From Cognatishimia activa (GTDB lineage Bacteria > Pseudomonadota > Alphaproteobacteria > Rhodobacterales > Rhodobacteraceae), in contig NZ_CYTO01000009.1 of NCBI RefSeq assembly GCF_001458335.1, forward strand, positions 256,285 through 320,284: DNA of 64,000 nucleotides. The letters run 5' to 3'. Positions 54,370 through 62,315 of this stretch are shown here, one piece after another. The stretch's first letter is position 1. Each line of letters starts with the position of its first letter. The notes beneath the pieces were generated by a model. It was not told the DNA's origin. It did not search any database and saw only the letters and a list, made by a program, of their open reading frames with translations. Position numbers and translations under genes: made by a program.

Positions 54370-54867
54370 ATGGAGATTGATCTTGTCATAGAAGATGAAC
54401 GCTGGAGTGCGGTTGACCTTGAGCGGTTGGCGGAACGTGCAGGGCAGGGTGTCGTGGCCGAGCTTGAATTAGGACCAGATTGGGAAATTTGCGTCATGGC
54501 CTGTGATGATGCGCGCATTGCGGATTTGAATGCCGAGTTTCGTGAAAAGCCGTCCTCCACCAATGTGCTGAGCTGGCCTTCGGAGGAACGTGGCGCTGAG
54601 GTGGATGGCGATCAGCCTTTGCCACCGACCGGTCCCGACCCGGAACTTGGTGACATCGCGATTGCCTTTGAAACCTGCAAACGTGAGGCGGATGAAGCAA
54701 ACAAGGCATTTGAGGATCACGTGACCCATCTTTTGGTGCATGGCATTTTGCACCTATTAGGGTATGATCATATCCGTGACCAAGATGCCACTTTGATGGA
54801 AACATTAGAGACAAAGATACTTGGCAAAATGGGTATTTCCGACCCATATAGAGAGATACCGGGGTAG
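54370..54867 (+). CDS. ybeY: Endoribonuclease YbeY
   Basis: 165 residues. Zinc-binding signature HGILHLLGYDHIRDQD and the substrate region NAEFREKPSSTNVLSWP, where the usual text is NxxYRxxdxxTDVLSFP. YbeY processes the 3' end of 16S rRNA and takes part in 70S quality control. GAGAAG precedes the ATG. It is followed by corC and lnt as in most proteobacteria. Confidence 0.95.
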   Translation: MEIDLVIEDERWSAVDLERLAERAGQGVVAELELGPDWEICVMACDDARIADLNAEFREKPSSTNVLSWPSEERGAEVDGDQPLPPTGPDPELGDIAIAFETCKREADEANKAFEDHVTHLLVHGILHLLGYDHIRDQDATLMETLETKILGKMGISDPYREIPG

Positions 54868-54888
54868 AACCCCACTTGGAAAGGTAAA

Positions 54889-55785
54889 ATGGGCGACAGC
54901 ACCGACGGGTCCTCTAGCGCAGCGCAAAGCGCGCATGGGCTGACCCAAAAAGAACAACGATCCGGCGGGTTTTTCCGTCGTTTGATTGAAGCGATAAGCC
55001 CTGCTGACGCAGGCGACAATTTTCAGAACCCTCAGGTCGAAAATACCTTCACCCCTGCGCCGGGCATGATCAACCTGCGCCGGATGCGGGTTGAAGATGT
55101 GGCCGTGCCTAAGGCCGACATCAAAGCTTTGGCGGCGACCATGAGCCGTGGCGAGGTTGTTGATGCGTTTCGTGAAACCGGATTTACTAGGCTGCCTGTT
55201 TATGATGGCACGCTAGATACGCCGATCGGGTTTCTCCATTTGAAAGACATGGCCCTGCAATACGGTTTTAATGGTGCAAGCGGCCGCTTTGCGCTGCGTG
55301 CCATGGTCCGCCCATTGCTGTTTGTGCCGCCTTCCATGCCGATTGGGGTTTTGCTGACGAAGATGCAAACCGAACGTCGCCATATGGCTTTGGTGATTGA
55401 CGAATATGGCGGGGGCGAAGGGCTTGTGACCATCGAAGACCTGATTGAGCAGGTGGTCGGTGAGATCGAAGATGAACACGATCAGGCCGAAATATCGTTG
55501 TGGACGGAAGAAGCGCCAGGTTGTTTCATTGCCCTTGCGAAAACGCCACTTGATGAGTTCGAGGCTCAGATTGGCCGGTCATTGACCTCCCATGAAGACA
55601 TTGACGAGGAAGAAATCGATACCCTTGGGGGATTGGTCTTTATGCTTGCTGGTCGTGTACCTGCACGGGGCGAAGTTGTGGTGCATCCAGATGGCACCGA
55701 ATTTGAGGTCATCGACGCTGATCCCCGTCGCATCAAACGGCTGCGGGTCCTGCTGACGGAAGCGCAGCAGCATGTGGCTGAGTAA
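54889..55785 (+). CDS. corC: CorC/HlyC-family CBS-pair transporter-associated protein
   Basis: 298 residues. Two CBS domains (about 60-195; RMRVEDVAVPKADIKAL and MALVIDEYGGGEGLVTIEDL, followed by IEQVVGEIEDEHD) and a C-terminal CorC_HlyC domain. There is no DUF21 membrane domain, so this is the soluble CorC form linked to magnesium/cobalt handling. In ybeY-corC-lnt order. It overlaps lnt by 14 bases. Confidence 0.92.
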   Translation: MGDSTDGSSSAAQSAHGLTQKEQRSGGFFRRLIEAISPADAGDNFQNPQVENTFTPAPGMINLRRMRVEDVAVPKADIKALAATMSRGEVVDAFRETGFTRLPVYDGTLDTPIGFLHLKDMALQYGFNGASGRFALRAMVRPLLFVPPSMPIGVLLTKMQTERRHMALVIDEYGGGEGLVTIEDLIEQVVGEIEDEHDQAEISLWTEEAPGCFIALAKTPLDEFEAQIGRSLTSHEDIDEEEIDTLGGLVFMLAGRVPARGEVVVHPDGTEFEVIDADPRRIKRLRVLLTEAQQHVAE

Positions 55786-57268
55786 ACTTCAGGAAAATTG
55801 GTCGCATCAGCCGCGCTGGGCGCGGATTGGTGCGCCGTTTCTTTTGGGGATGATCGGAAGTTTAGGGCAGGCACCTTTTGGCTTGCCTTTGCTCTCACTG
55901 ATTGGATTTGCGGCCGCTTTCGCTTTGTTGACGGCCGCCCAAAACACCCGCGCTGCTGTCTTGAATGGTTGGCTGTTTGGGCTGGGCTATTTCATCGTGA
56001 CTTTGCAATGGCTCGTGTCGCCCTTTTTGGTGGATGCAGGCCAAACCGGCTGGATGGCCCCATTCGGGGTGTTCTTCATGAGCGCTGGTTTGTCGCTGTT
56101 TTGGGCGTTGGCATTTGGGGTTGCAAAGCGAGTTGGGGAGGCTTCTTTAGTTGTAACCTTGGCAATCGCCGAACTGGCCCGCGCCTATGTGCTTACGGGT
56201 TTTCCATGGGGTATGCCCGCTTATGGGCTGGTGGACAGCATTCTGGGGCAGGGGGCGGCCTTTCTGGGGCCGCACGGGCTGAACGTCATTTTTTTTGCTT
56301 TAGCTTTCTGGATGTTTCAGTTGCTGGCGCAGCCAAAACCGATCTTCCGCCCTGCGGGTTTTGTTCTCGTGTTCGGTGTGGCTTTGTTTTGGCCACTGCC
56401 AAAACAGCAGGGCGAGGTTGAGACTGTCGGCACGATCCGATTGGTGCAACCCAACGCGCCGCAGCACCAAAAATGGGACCCGGACTATATGCCGATTATC
56501 TTTGATCGCGCATTGGAATTGACGGCCCAGCCCGGTGATGTGGATCTGATCATTTGGCCTGAAACAAGCCTTCCGGCTGCTCTGCCCGGAGGTGCGACTG
56601 AACCGGACCAGATTGCAGAAGCCGCGGACGGGACTCCTATTGTGTTTGGCGCCAACCGGTTTGAGATTGTGCGGTTGTTCAACTCGGCGGTTTTGATGGA
56701 CGAAATAGGCCAAATCACCCAGACCTATGACAAACATCACCTGGTCCCATTTGGGGAATACATGCCGCTTGGCGAGTTTATCACGCAATTTGGCTTTTAC
56801 GGACTGGCCGCTTCTGAGGGGAGAGGCTTTTCCCGCGGCAGCGGCGCAGAGGTGATGGATCTGGGGTCTATGGGAATGGCTCTGCCGTTGATCTGCTATG
56901 AAGCTGTCTTTCCTCAAGACGTGGGGGCCTCTAAATCCCGCCCTGATTTCCTGATGCAAATCACCAATGATGCTTGGTTTGGAACGTTTTCGGGCCCTTA
57001 TCAACAGCTTGCGCAGTCGCGCATGCGCTCGATCGAGCAAGGTTTACCCATGGTGCGCGCAGCGAACACAGGGATATCCGCTTTGATTGATGCGAAAGGG
57101 CGGGTTGTGGAGGCGTTGCCCCTAAATGAGGCCGGTTTCTTGGATGTGGATCTGCCCAAACCGTCCGGCACAACTTTGTATAGTCGCACGGGTGATCTCC
57201 CCGTGTCGCTCATTTTATGCTGTGGCCTTTTCGCCCTCTGGCTGCGCAATCGTCGCAATACCATTTGA
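55772..57268 (+). CDS. lnt: Apolipoprotein N-acyltransferase
   Basis: 498 residues with about seven membrane segments (six in the first 200 residues and one at the C-terminus, LILCCGLFALWL). The periplasmic nitrilase domain has the catalytic triad: Glu in LIIWPETSLPAA, Lys in YDKHHLVPFGEYMP and Cys in LPLICYEAVFP. It adds the third acyl chain to lipoproteins, including Pal and the small lipoprotein in this window. Confidence 0.96.
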   Translation: MWLSKLQENWSHQPRWARIGAPFLLGMIGSLGQAPFGLPLLSLIGFAAAFALLTAAQNTRAAVLNGWLFGLGYFIVTLQWLVSPFLVDAGQTGWMAPFGVFFMSAGLSLFWALAFGVAKRVGEASLVVTLAIAELARAYVLTGFPWGMPAYGLVDSILGQGAAFLGPHGLNVIFFALAFWMFQLLAQPKPIFRPAGFVLVFGVALFWPLPKQQGEVETVGTIRLVQPNAPQHQKWDPDYMPIIFDRALELTAQPGDVDLIIWPETSLPAALPGGATEPDQIAEAADGTPIVFGANRFEIVRLFNSAVLMDEIGQITQTYDKHHLVPFGEYMPLGEFITQFGFYGLAASEGRGFSRGSGAEVMDLGSMGMALPLICYEAVFPQDVGASKSRPDFLMQITNDAWFGTFSGPYQQLAQSRMRSIEQGLPMVRAANTGISALIDAKGRVVEALPLNEAGFLDVDLPKPSGTTLYSRTGDLPVSLILCCGLFALWLRNRRNTI

Positions 57269-57308
57269 CGTTGTCACTCACGCACCCTAATTGGGGGGCT
57301 ATTACTGT

Positions 57309-57354
57309 CTGTCACAACGGCTTCCTGGCGTGACAGATGAAATCTAACGGAGCA
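57309..57354 (+). ncRNA. SAM/SAH riboswitch upstream of metK
   Basis: The 7-bp stem CTGTCAC (57309-57315) / GTGACAG (57330-57336) closes a loop containing AACGGCTTCCTGGC, followed by an AT-rich linker and the ribosome binding site GGAG (57349-57352) 6 bases before the metK ATG. This matches the compact SAM/SAH riboswitch class described mainly from Rhodobacterales metK leaders, where ligand binding forms a pseudoknot that hides the ribosome binding site and lowers MetK synthesis. Class assignment is from memory of its consensus. Confidence 0.9.
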
Positions 57355-57358
57355 CTTC

Positions 57359-58540
57359 ATGGCCAGACAGAATTACGTTTTCACTTCCGAGTCCGTCTCG
57401 GAGGGCCATCCTGATAAAGTTTGTGACCGCATTTCCGACGCTGTACTCGATGCATTCCTCGCCGAGGAACCAGAAGCGCGTGTTGCGGCTGAGACTTTTG
57501 CCACCACCAACCGGGTTGTGATTGGCGGGGAGGTCGGGCTTTCCGATTAGGACAAGCTAAAAGACTACATGGGCAAGATCGACGAGATCGCCCGCGCTTG
57601 TATCAAAGACATTGGATATGAGCAGGACAAGTTCCACCACGAGACCGTGGAAATCACCAACTTGCTGCACGAACAATCCGCGCATATTGCGCAGGGTGTT
57701 GATGCGGCGGCGGACAAAGAAGAAGGCGCTGGCGATCAGGGCATCATGTTTGGGTATGCGACCAACGAAACCCCAGACCTTATGCCTGCGCCGATCCAGT
57801 ATTCCCACGCAATCCTGCGCCGATTGGCAGAAGTGAGGAAATCTGGTGAGCAGGCGGTTTTAGGACCGGATGCGAAATCTCAGCTTTCTGTAAAGTATGA
57901 GAATGGCAAGCCAGTTGGTGTGACGTCTTTGGTGCTGTCCACGCAGCATTTGGATGAAACGCTCACGAGCGCAGACATCCGCGCTATTGTGGCCCCTTAC
58001 ATCGAAGAGACCTTGCCAGCAGGCTGGTTGACCGATGAGACCGAGTGGCATGTGAACCCAACCGGTAAATTCGTGATTGGTGGCCCGGACGGGGATGCGG
58101 GTCTGACGGGACGTAAAATCATCGTAGACACCTATGGCGGTGCTGCGCCGCATGGTGGGGGTGCCTTCTCTGGGAAAGACCCAACCAAAGTTGACCGTTC
58201 CGCAGCTTATGCCGCGCGTTACTTGGCGAAAAACGTAGTGGCGGCAGGTCTGGCGGATCGCTGCACCATTCAGCTGTCTTATGCGATTGGTGTGTCTAAG
58301 CCTTTGTCCATCTATGCCGATACCCATGGCACAGGACAAGCGGCGGATGCTCAGATTGAAGCGGCGGTGTCTCAGGTCATGGATCTGACCCCGCGCGGCA
58401 TTCGCGAGCATCTGCAAATGAACAAACCGATCTACCAGCGCACCGCGGCTTACGGCCACTTCGGTCGCAAGCCAGACGCCGATGGCGGCTTTAGCTGGGA
58501 GAAGACAGATCTGGTGGACGCCATCAAGGCAGCCATCTGA
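57359..58540 (+). pseudogene. metK: S-adenosylmethionine synthetase interrupted by an in-frame TAG
   Basis: Starts [20 protein letters not shown] (catalytic His) and reads 63 residues to GGEVGLSD, then TAG at 57548-57550, then in the same frame [20 protein letters not shown] to the normal end ([35 protein letters not shown] and GHFGRKP all intact). The stop lies where relatives have glutamine, so a single C to T change of CAG explains it. The whole gene would be 393 codons. MetK makes S-adenosylmethionine and is normally essential, so a sequence error, a second copy elsewhere, or amber suppression must be considered. A downstream ATG at 57569 could start a 323-residue fragment lacking the active-site histidine. 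Confidence 0.88.
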
Positions 58541-58562
58541 CTTACCGCTAGATTGAGTTGAG

Positions 58563-58590
58563 AAGCGCGGCCCATCGGGTCGCGCTTTTT
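58563..58590 (+). terminator. Rho-independent terminator after metK
   Basis: Stem AAGCGCGGCCC / GGGTCGCGCTT (one G-U pair), loop ATC, followed by TTTTT. Confidence 0.85.
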
Positions 58591-58654
58591 CGTTGGTGCC
58601 CTTGACCCAAGGCCCAGCATAAGGCAGTGGAGCGCCACTTATAAGAGGCTGACC

Positions 58655-59386
58655 ATGTCTGACGATCCAAAACAAAGCGATAAACACCCTTCCGGCGCGC
58701 CATGGCGCAATTTCTATGGCCGGTTCAAAGGCAAGGGGCTGCGGAAGTCGCAGGAAGCCTATCTGGATGAGGATTTGGCGAAGCTCTCTCCGGGTGCGGT
58801 CGACTGGGATGTGAACCCGGATCGCGAAAATATTGATCTGGCGGGGCTCTTTGGGGACAAAGACGTCTGGTTGGAAGTTGGTTTCGGTGGCGGCGAGCAC
58901 ATGGTGCATCAGGCCGTGAACAACCCTGATGTGGGATTCATTGGATGTGAGCCTTACATCAATGGCGTTGCGATGTTGTTGGGCAAAATACGTGATGCTG
59001 AAGCCGAGAACATCAACGTGCATCCCGGTGACGCGCGCGACATGTTTGATGTGCTGCCGGATCAGTCGATTTCAAAAGCCTTTTTGCTCTACCCAGACCC
59101 ATGGCCCAAGAAGCGCCACCATCGCCGCCGCTTTGTGACGCAGGAGCATTTGGAACCATTGGCGCGGGTTCTTAAGCCCGGCGCTATTTTCCGGGTTGCC
59201 ACAGATATTGAAGACTACGTGCGTCAGACATTGGAAGAGGTTCCAAAAGCGGGCTTTGAGTGGCTGGCGGAACGCCCAAACGACTGGCGCGAGCCTTGGG
59301 GGGATTGGATTTCGACCCGTTATGAGCAAAAGGCTCTGCGCGAAGACCGGACGCCGCATTATCTTACGTTCAAGCGGCTTGGGTGA
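58655..59386 (+). CDS. trmB: tRNA (guanine-N7)-methyltransferase
   Basis: 243 residues. SAM-binding EVGFGGGEHMVHQA, FIGCEPYINGVA and the substrate motif YPDPWPKKRHHRRRF are all present. It makes m7G46 in tRNAs. AGAGG precedes the ATG. It follows metK, whose product is its methyl donor, in the conserved lnt-metK-trmB order. Confidence 0.96.
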   Translation: MSDDPKQSDKHPSGAPWRNFYGRFKGKGLRKSQEAYLDEDLAKLSPGAVDWDVNPDRENIDLAGLFGDKDVWLEVGFGGGEHMVHQAVNNPDVGFIGCEPYINGVAMLLGKIRDAEAENINVHPGDARDMFDVLPDQSISKAFLLYPDPWPKKRHHRRRFVTQEHLEPLARVLKPGAIFRVATDIEDYVRQTLEEVPKAGFEWLAERPNDWREPWGDWISTRYEQKALREDRTPHYLTFKRLG

Positions 59387-59388
59387 GT

Positions 59389-59449
59389 AGGGGCTTTGCC
59401 CCTCTTGGCTTACAGCCAATTCACCCCAGAGTATTTTGACAAAGAAGAA
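59389..59449 (+). repeat. Structured intergenic repeat, copy D
   Basis: AGGGGC-TTT-GCCCCT, then the hairpin TTGGCT-TAC-AGCCAA (59405-59419), then TTCACCCCAGAGTATTTT and GACAAAGAAGAA. It begins 3 bases after the trmB stop and has the same layout as copies A and B. Confidence 0.78.
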
Positions 59450-59543
59450 TACAGGGGTTTTTGACCGGCAGCGCGCGCGTGCCATGGACCTTCGGAATGT
59501 TCTGCGCTAACAGCCTTTTGACTGCTTTTTGAGGATTGTGAAA

Positions 59544-60896
59544 ATGTCTGGCCACGGCACCCCCATTCCAATGACATCACGCCCCTGCGGCCCGCTGAAA
59601 GGTGAGGCCAATGTACCGGGCGACAAGTCGATTTCGCATCGCTCTCTGATCCTTGGGGCATTGTCGGTGGGTGAGACCCATATCACCGGTCTTTTGGAAG
59701 GCGAGGATGTGTTGGACACCGCCAAGGCGATGCGCGCGTTTGGCGCTGATGTCATTGAACATGGCGGCGGTGAATGGACCGTACACGGTGTTGGCGTTGG
59801 CGGCTTTGCAGAGCCTGAGAACGTGATCGATTGCGGCAACTCAGGCACGGGCGTGCGTCTGATTATGGGCTGCATGGCGACGACTGGTATTTCGGCGACA
59901 TTTACCGGCGATGCGTCTTTGAACAAACGCCCAATGGCGCGGGTCACCGATCCGATTGCTTTGTTTGGCGCGCAATCCGTTGGACGTTCTGGTGGCCGTT
60001 TGCCCATGACAATCGTGGGCGCGGCTGATCCGGTGCCGGTGCGTTATGAAGTTCCAATGCCATCGGCGCAGGTGAAGTCCGCCGTGTTGCTCGCGGGCCT
60101 GAACGCGCCGGGCAAGACCGTGGTGATCGAAAAAGAAGCGACGCGCGATCACACCGAGCGCATGTTGCAGGGATTTGGCGCAGAGCTGACGGTTGAAGAG
60201 ACCGACGAGGGGCGCGTTATTACTTTGACAGGCCAGCCGGAACTAAAAGCTCAGAAGATCGTCGTACCGCGCGATCCATCTTCCGCAGCTTTCCCGGTTT
60301 GCGCGGCGATCATTACGCCCGGATCTGATGTTTTGGTGCCAAACATTGGCTTGAACCCAACCCGTGCTGGTTTGTTTACCACGCTTCGTGAGATGGGGGC
60401 CGACCTGACCTATGAAAATGAACGCGAAGAAGGTGGCGAACCGGTTGCGGATTTGCGTGCGAAATTCTCGCCGGACCTCAAAGGTATTGAGGTCGATCCA
60501 GCCCGTGCAGCGAGCATGATTGACGAATACCCGGTGCTCTCCGTTGTCGCGTCTTTCGCTCAGGGTGACACCGTGATGAAAGGCGTGAAAGAGCTGCGTG
60601 TGAAGGAATCTGACCGGATCGACGCCATGGCCAAGGGACTGCGCCTGAATGGTGTTCAAGTCGAAGAAGGTGACGATTGGTGGATCGTCAAAGGTCTTGG
60701 CCATGGCAATGTGCCGGGTGGCGGGACTTGCGCGAGCGAACTTGACCACCGTATTGCCATGAGCTTTATGGTCATGGGCATGGCGGCACAGAAGCCTGTC
60801 AGCGTGGATGATGGCAGCCCGATTGCGACGTCTTTCCCGATCTTTGAAGGACTGATGGCGGATCTGGGTGCCCAACTTGTGCGTGACAACCACTAA
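59544..60896 (+). CDS. aroA: 3-phosphoshikimate 1-carboxyvinyltransferase (EPSP synthase)
   Basis: 450 residues from [14 protein letters not shown]; the TTG-initiated extension is rejected. Class features: [51 protein letters not shown] and [13 protein letters not shown]. It joins PEP to shikimate-3-phosphate in the aromatic pathway. Overall it resembles the class II (Agrobacterium CP4-like) branch, but has Gly rather than Ala in the GNSGTG segment. Its stop overlaps the cmk ATG by one base. Confidence 0.95.
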   Translation: MSGHGTPIPMTSRPCGPLKGEANVPGDKSISHRSLILGALSVGETHITGLLEGEDVLDTAKAMRAFGADVIEHGGGEWTVHGVGVGGFAEPENVIDCGNSGTGVRLIMGCMATTGISATFTGDASLNKRPMARVTDPIALFGAQSVGRSGGRLPMTIVGAADPVPVRYEVPMPSAQVKSAVLLAGLNAPGKTVVIEKEATRDHTERMLQGFGAELTVEETDEGRVITLTGQPELKAQKIVVPRDPSSAAFPVCAAIITPGSDVLVPNIGLNPTRAGLFTTLREMGADLTYENEREEGGEPVADLRAKFSPDLKGIEVDPARAASMIDEYPVLSVVASFAQGDTVMKGVKELRVKESDRIDAMAKGLRLNGVQVEEGDDWWIVKGLGHGNVPGGGTCASELDHRIAMSFMVMGMAAQKPVSVDDGSPIATSFPIFEGLMADLGAQLVRDNH

Positions 60897-61516
60897 TGGC
60901 GGACGAAACACGTATCACCATCGCAATTGACGGTCCTGCTGCGGCTGGCAAGGGAACCATTTCCAAAGCCGTTGCTCAGCAGCTCGGGTTCGCGCATTTG
61001 GATACGGGCCTGCTTTACCGTGCGGTTGGGGCGAAGACATTGTCTGGTGCGGAGGCCGTTGACGCGGCGACGTCATTGCAGTCCGAAGATTTGGAAGCGG
61101 ACAACCTGCGCACGCCTGAGGTCGCTCAAGCAGCGTCTAAAGTTGCGGTGATTGCTGAAGTACGTGCCGCGTTGGTGGACTTTCAGCGCGCCTTTGCACG
61201 GCGTCTTGGTGGAGCCGTATTGGATGGCCGCGACATTGGCACGGTGATTTGCCCAAACGCCGACGTGAAACTTTTTGTGACAGCCTCTGCGGAGGTGCGT
61301 GCAGAGCGGCGCTATCTTGAGCTGTCAGGCAACGGTCTAGACGTGAGCCGCGACGAGGTGCTGGCAGATGTCAAAGCGCGGGACGAGCGCGATATGAATC
61401 GGGCTGAGGCACCACTCAAGCCTGCCGATGATGCGGTTTTGATCGATACGTCAAATCTGACAATTGAAGAGGCCGTAGACATGGCGCTCGCGACGATTAA
61501 ATCGCGTCGCCAATAA
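60896..61516 (+). CDS. cmk: Cytidylate kinase
   Basis: 206 residues. P-loop [47 protein letters not shown] and the lid RDERDMNR. It phosphorylates CMP and dCMP. Starts on the last base of the aroA stop (TAATG), so it is translationally coupled. In many alphaproteobacteria rpsA follows; here a convergent SDR gene follows after 28 bases instead. Confidence 0.96.
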   Translation: MADETRITIAIDGPAAAGKGTISKAVAQQLGFAHLDTGLLYRAVGAKTLSGAEAVDAATSLQSEDLEADNLRTPEVAQAASKVAVIAEVRAALVDFQRAFARRLGGAVLDGRDIGTVICPNADVKLFVTASAEVRAERRYLELSGNGLDVSRDEVLADVKARDERDMNRAEAPLKPADDAVLIDTSNLTIEEAVDMALATIKSRRQ

Positions 61517-61544
61517 AGCTTATCCAAACAACCGGTTGGGAGCT

Positions 61545-62315
61545 TCAATAGCCCCCGGACAGAGTCACAACTTCGCCAGTCATGAAACGACTGGCGTCTG
61601 ACGCGAGAAATACGGCGGTGCCGATCATCTCTTCTGGAGTGCCTGCGCGGCCCATCCAGTTTGCGTGATCCAAATAAGCGGCCCAACCTTCCGGGTCGTT
61701 GATTTTGCGGTCGGCATTCCGGTCTGTATCAATGAGACCTGGTGAGAGCGTATTAAGCGTCACACCGCTGCGCGCATATTCCCGCGCTTGGCTTTGAATT
61801 AGGTTGTGCTGCGCTGCTTTTGTGGCAGCGTAAGCTGTCACCACCGGTTTCGGGCCAGATTGGTTGATTGAACCGATGCTCACCACACGGCCCCATCCAC
61901 GCCCAGCCATGCTCGGCAGACAGGCACGCAGCATGTCCACGGTAGAGCGCAGATTGACGTCGATTTGGAACGTGAGGTCGTCGTCTTTCAGATCTGCCAA
62001 TGGCGCGTTCACTTGGGCGGATGCGTTGATCACCAATATGTCCAACTGACCGGCTTGATCCTCACAGTCTTCAATGAGTTTGCTGCCCATTTTGGGTGCC
62101 GAAAGATCCCCATGAACCGGGCTGGCCAAACCGCCTGCATCTCTGATTACTGCCACCGTTTCGGCACTGCTTTCTTGAGTTTGGCCGTGCACAAATACAT
62201 GCGCTCCCGCGGCGGCAAGCCCCTTGGCGATGGCGGCACCGATCCCTCGGCTTGCGCCGGTCACAAGGGCGTTGCGTCCGGAAAGGTCAAAAACAGCATT
62301 GGGGGTATAGTCCAT
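61545..62315 (-). CDS. SDR-family oxidoreductase (sugar-acid dehydrogenase-like)
   Basis: 256 residues. NAD(P)-binding GASRGIGAAIAKGLAAAG, the NAS(A)Q variant of the NAG motif in LVINASAQVNAPLADL, catalytic Ser in SIGSINQS and YAATKAA, and C-terminal SRFMTGEVVTLSGGY. Classical SDR resembling gluconate 5-dehydrogenase and related enzymes; the substrate is unproven. Its ATG follows the stop of the IclR/SMP-30 fusion gene without a gap (TAAATG), so they form an operon, and the regulator is likely to control it. Confidence 0.9.
   Translation of the reverse strand: MDYTPNAVFDLSGRNALVTGASRGIGAAIAKGLAAAGAHVFVHGQTQESSAETVAVIRDAGGLASPVHGDLSAPKMGSKLIEDCEDQAGQLDILVINASAQVNAPLADLKDDDLTFQIDVNLRSTVDMLRACLPSMAGRGWGRVVSIGSINQSGPKPVVTAYAATKAAQHNLIQSQAREYARSGVTLNTLSPGLIDTDRNADRKINDPEGWAAYLDHANWMGRAGTPEEMIGTAVFLASDASRFMTGEVVTLSGGY

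Noticed and set aside
61516..61543. Terminator between cmk and the SDR gene
   Set aside because: AAGCT and CCAA arms can pair with TTGG and AGCTT, but the stem is interrupted and no T tract follows.
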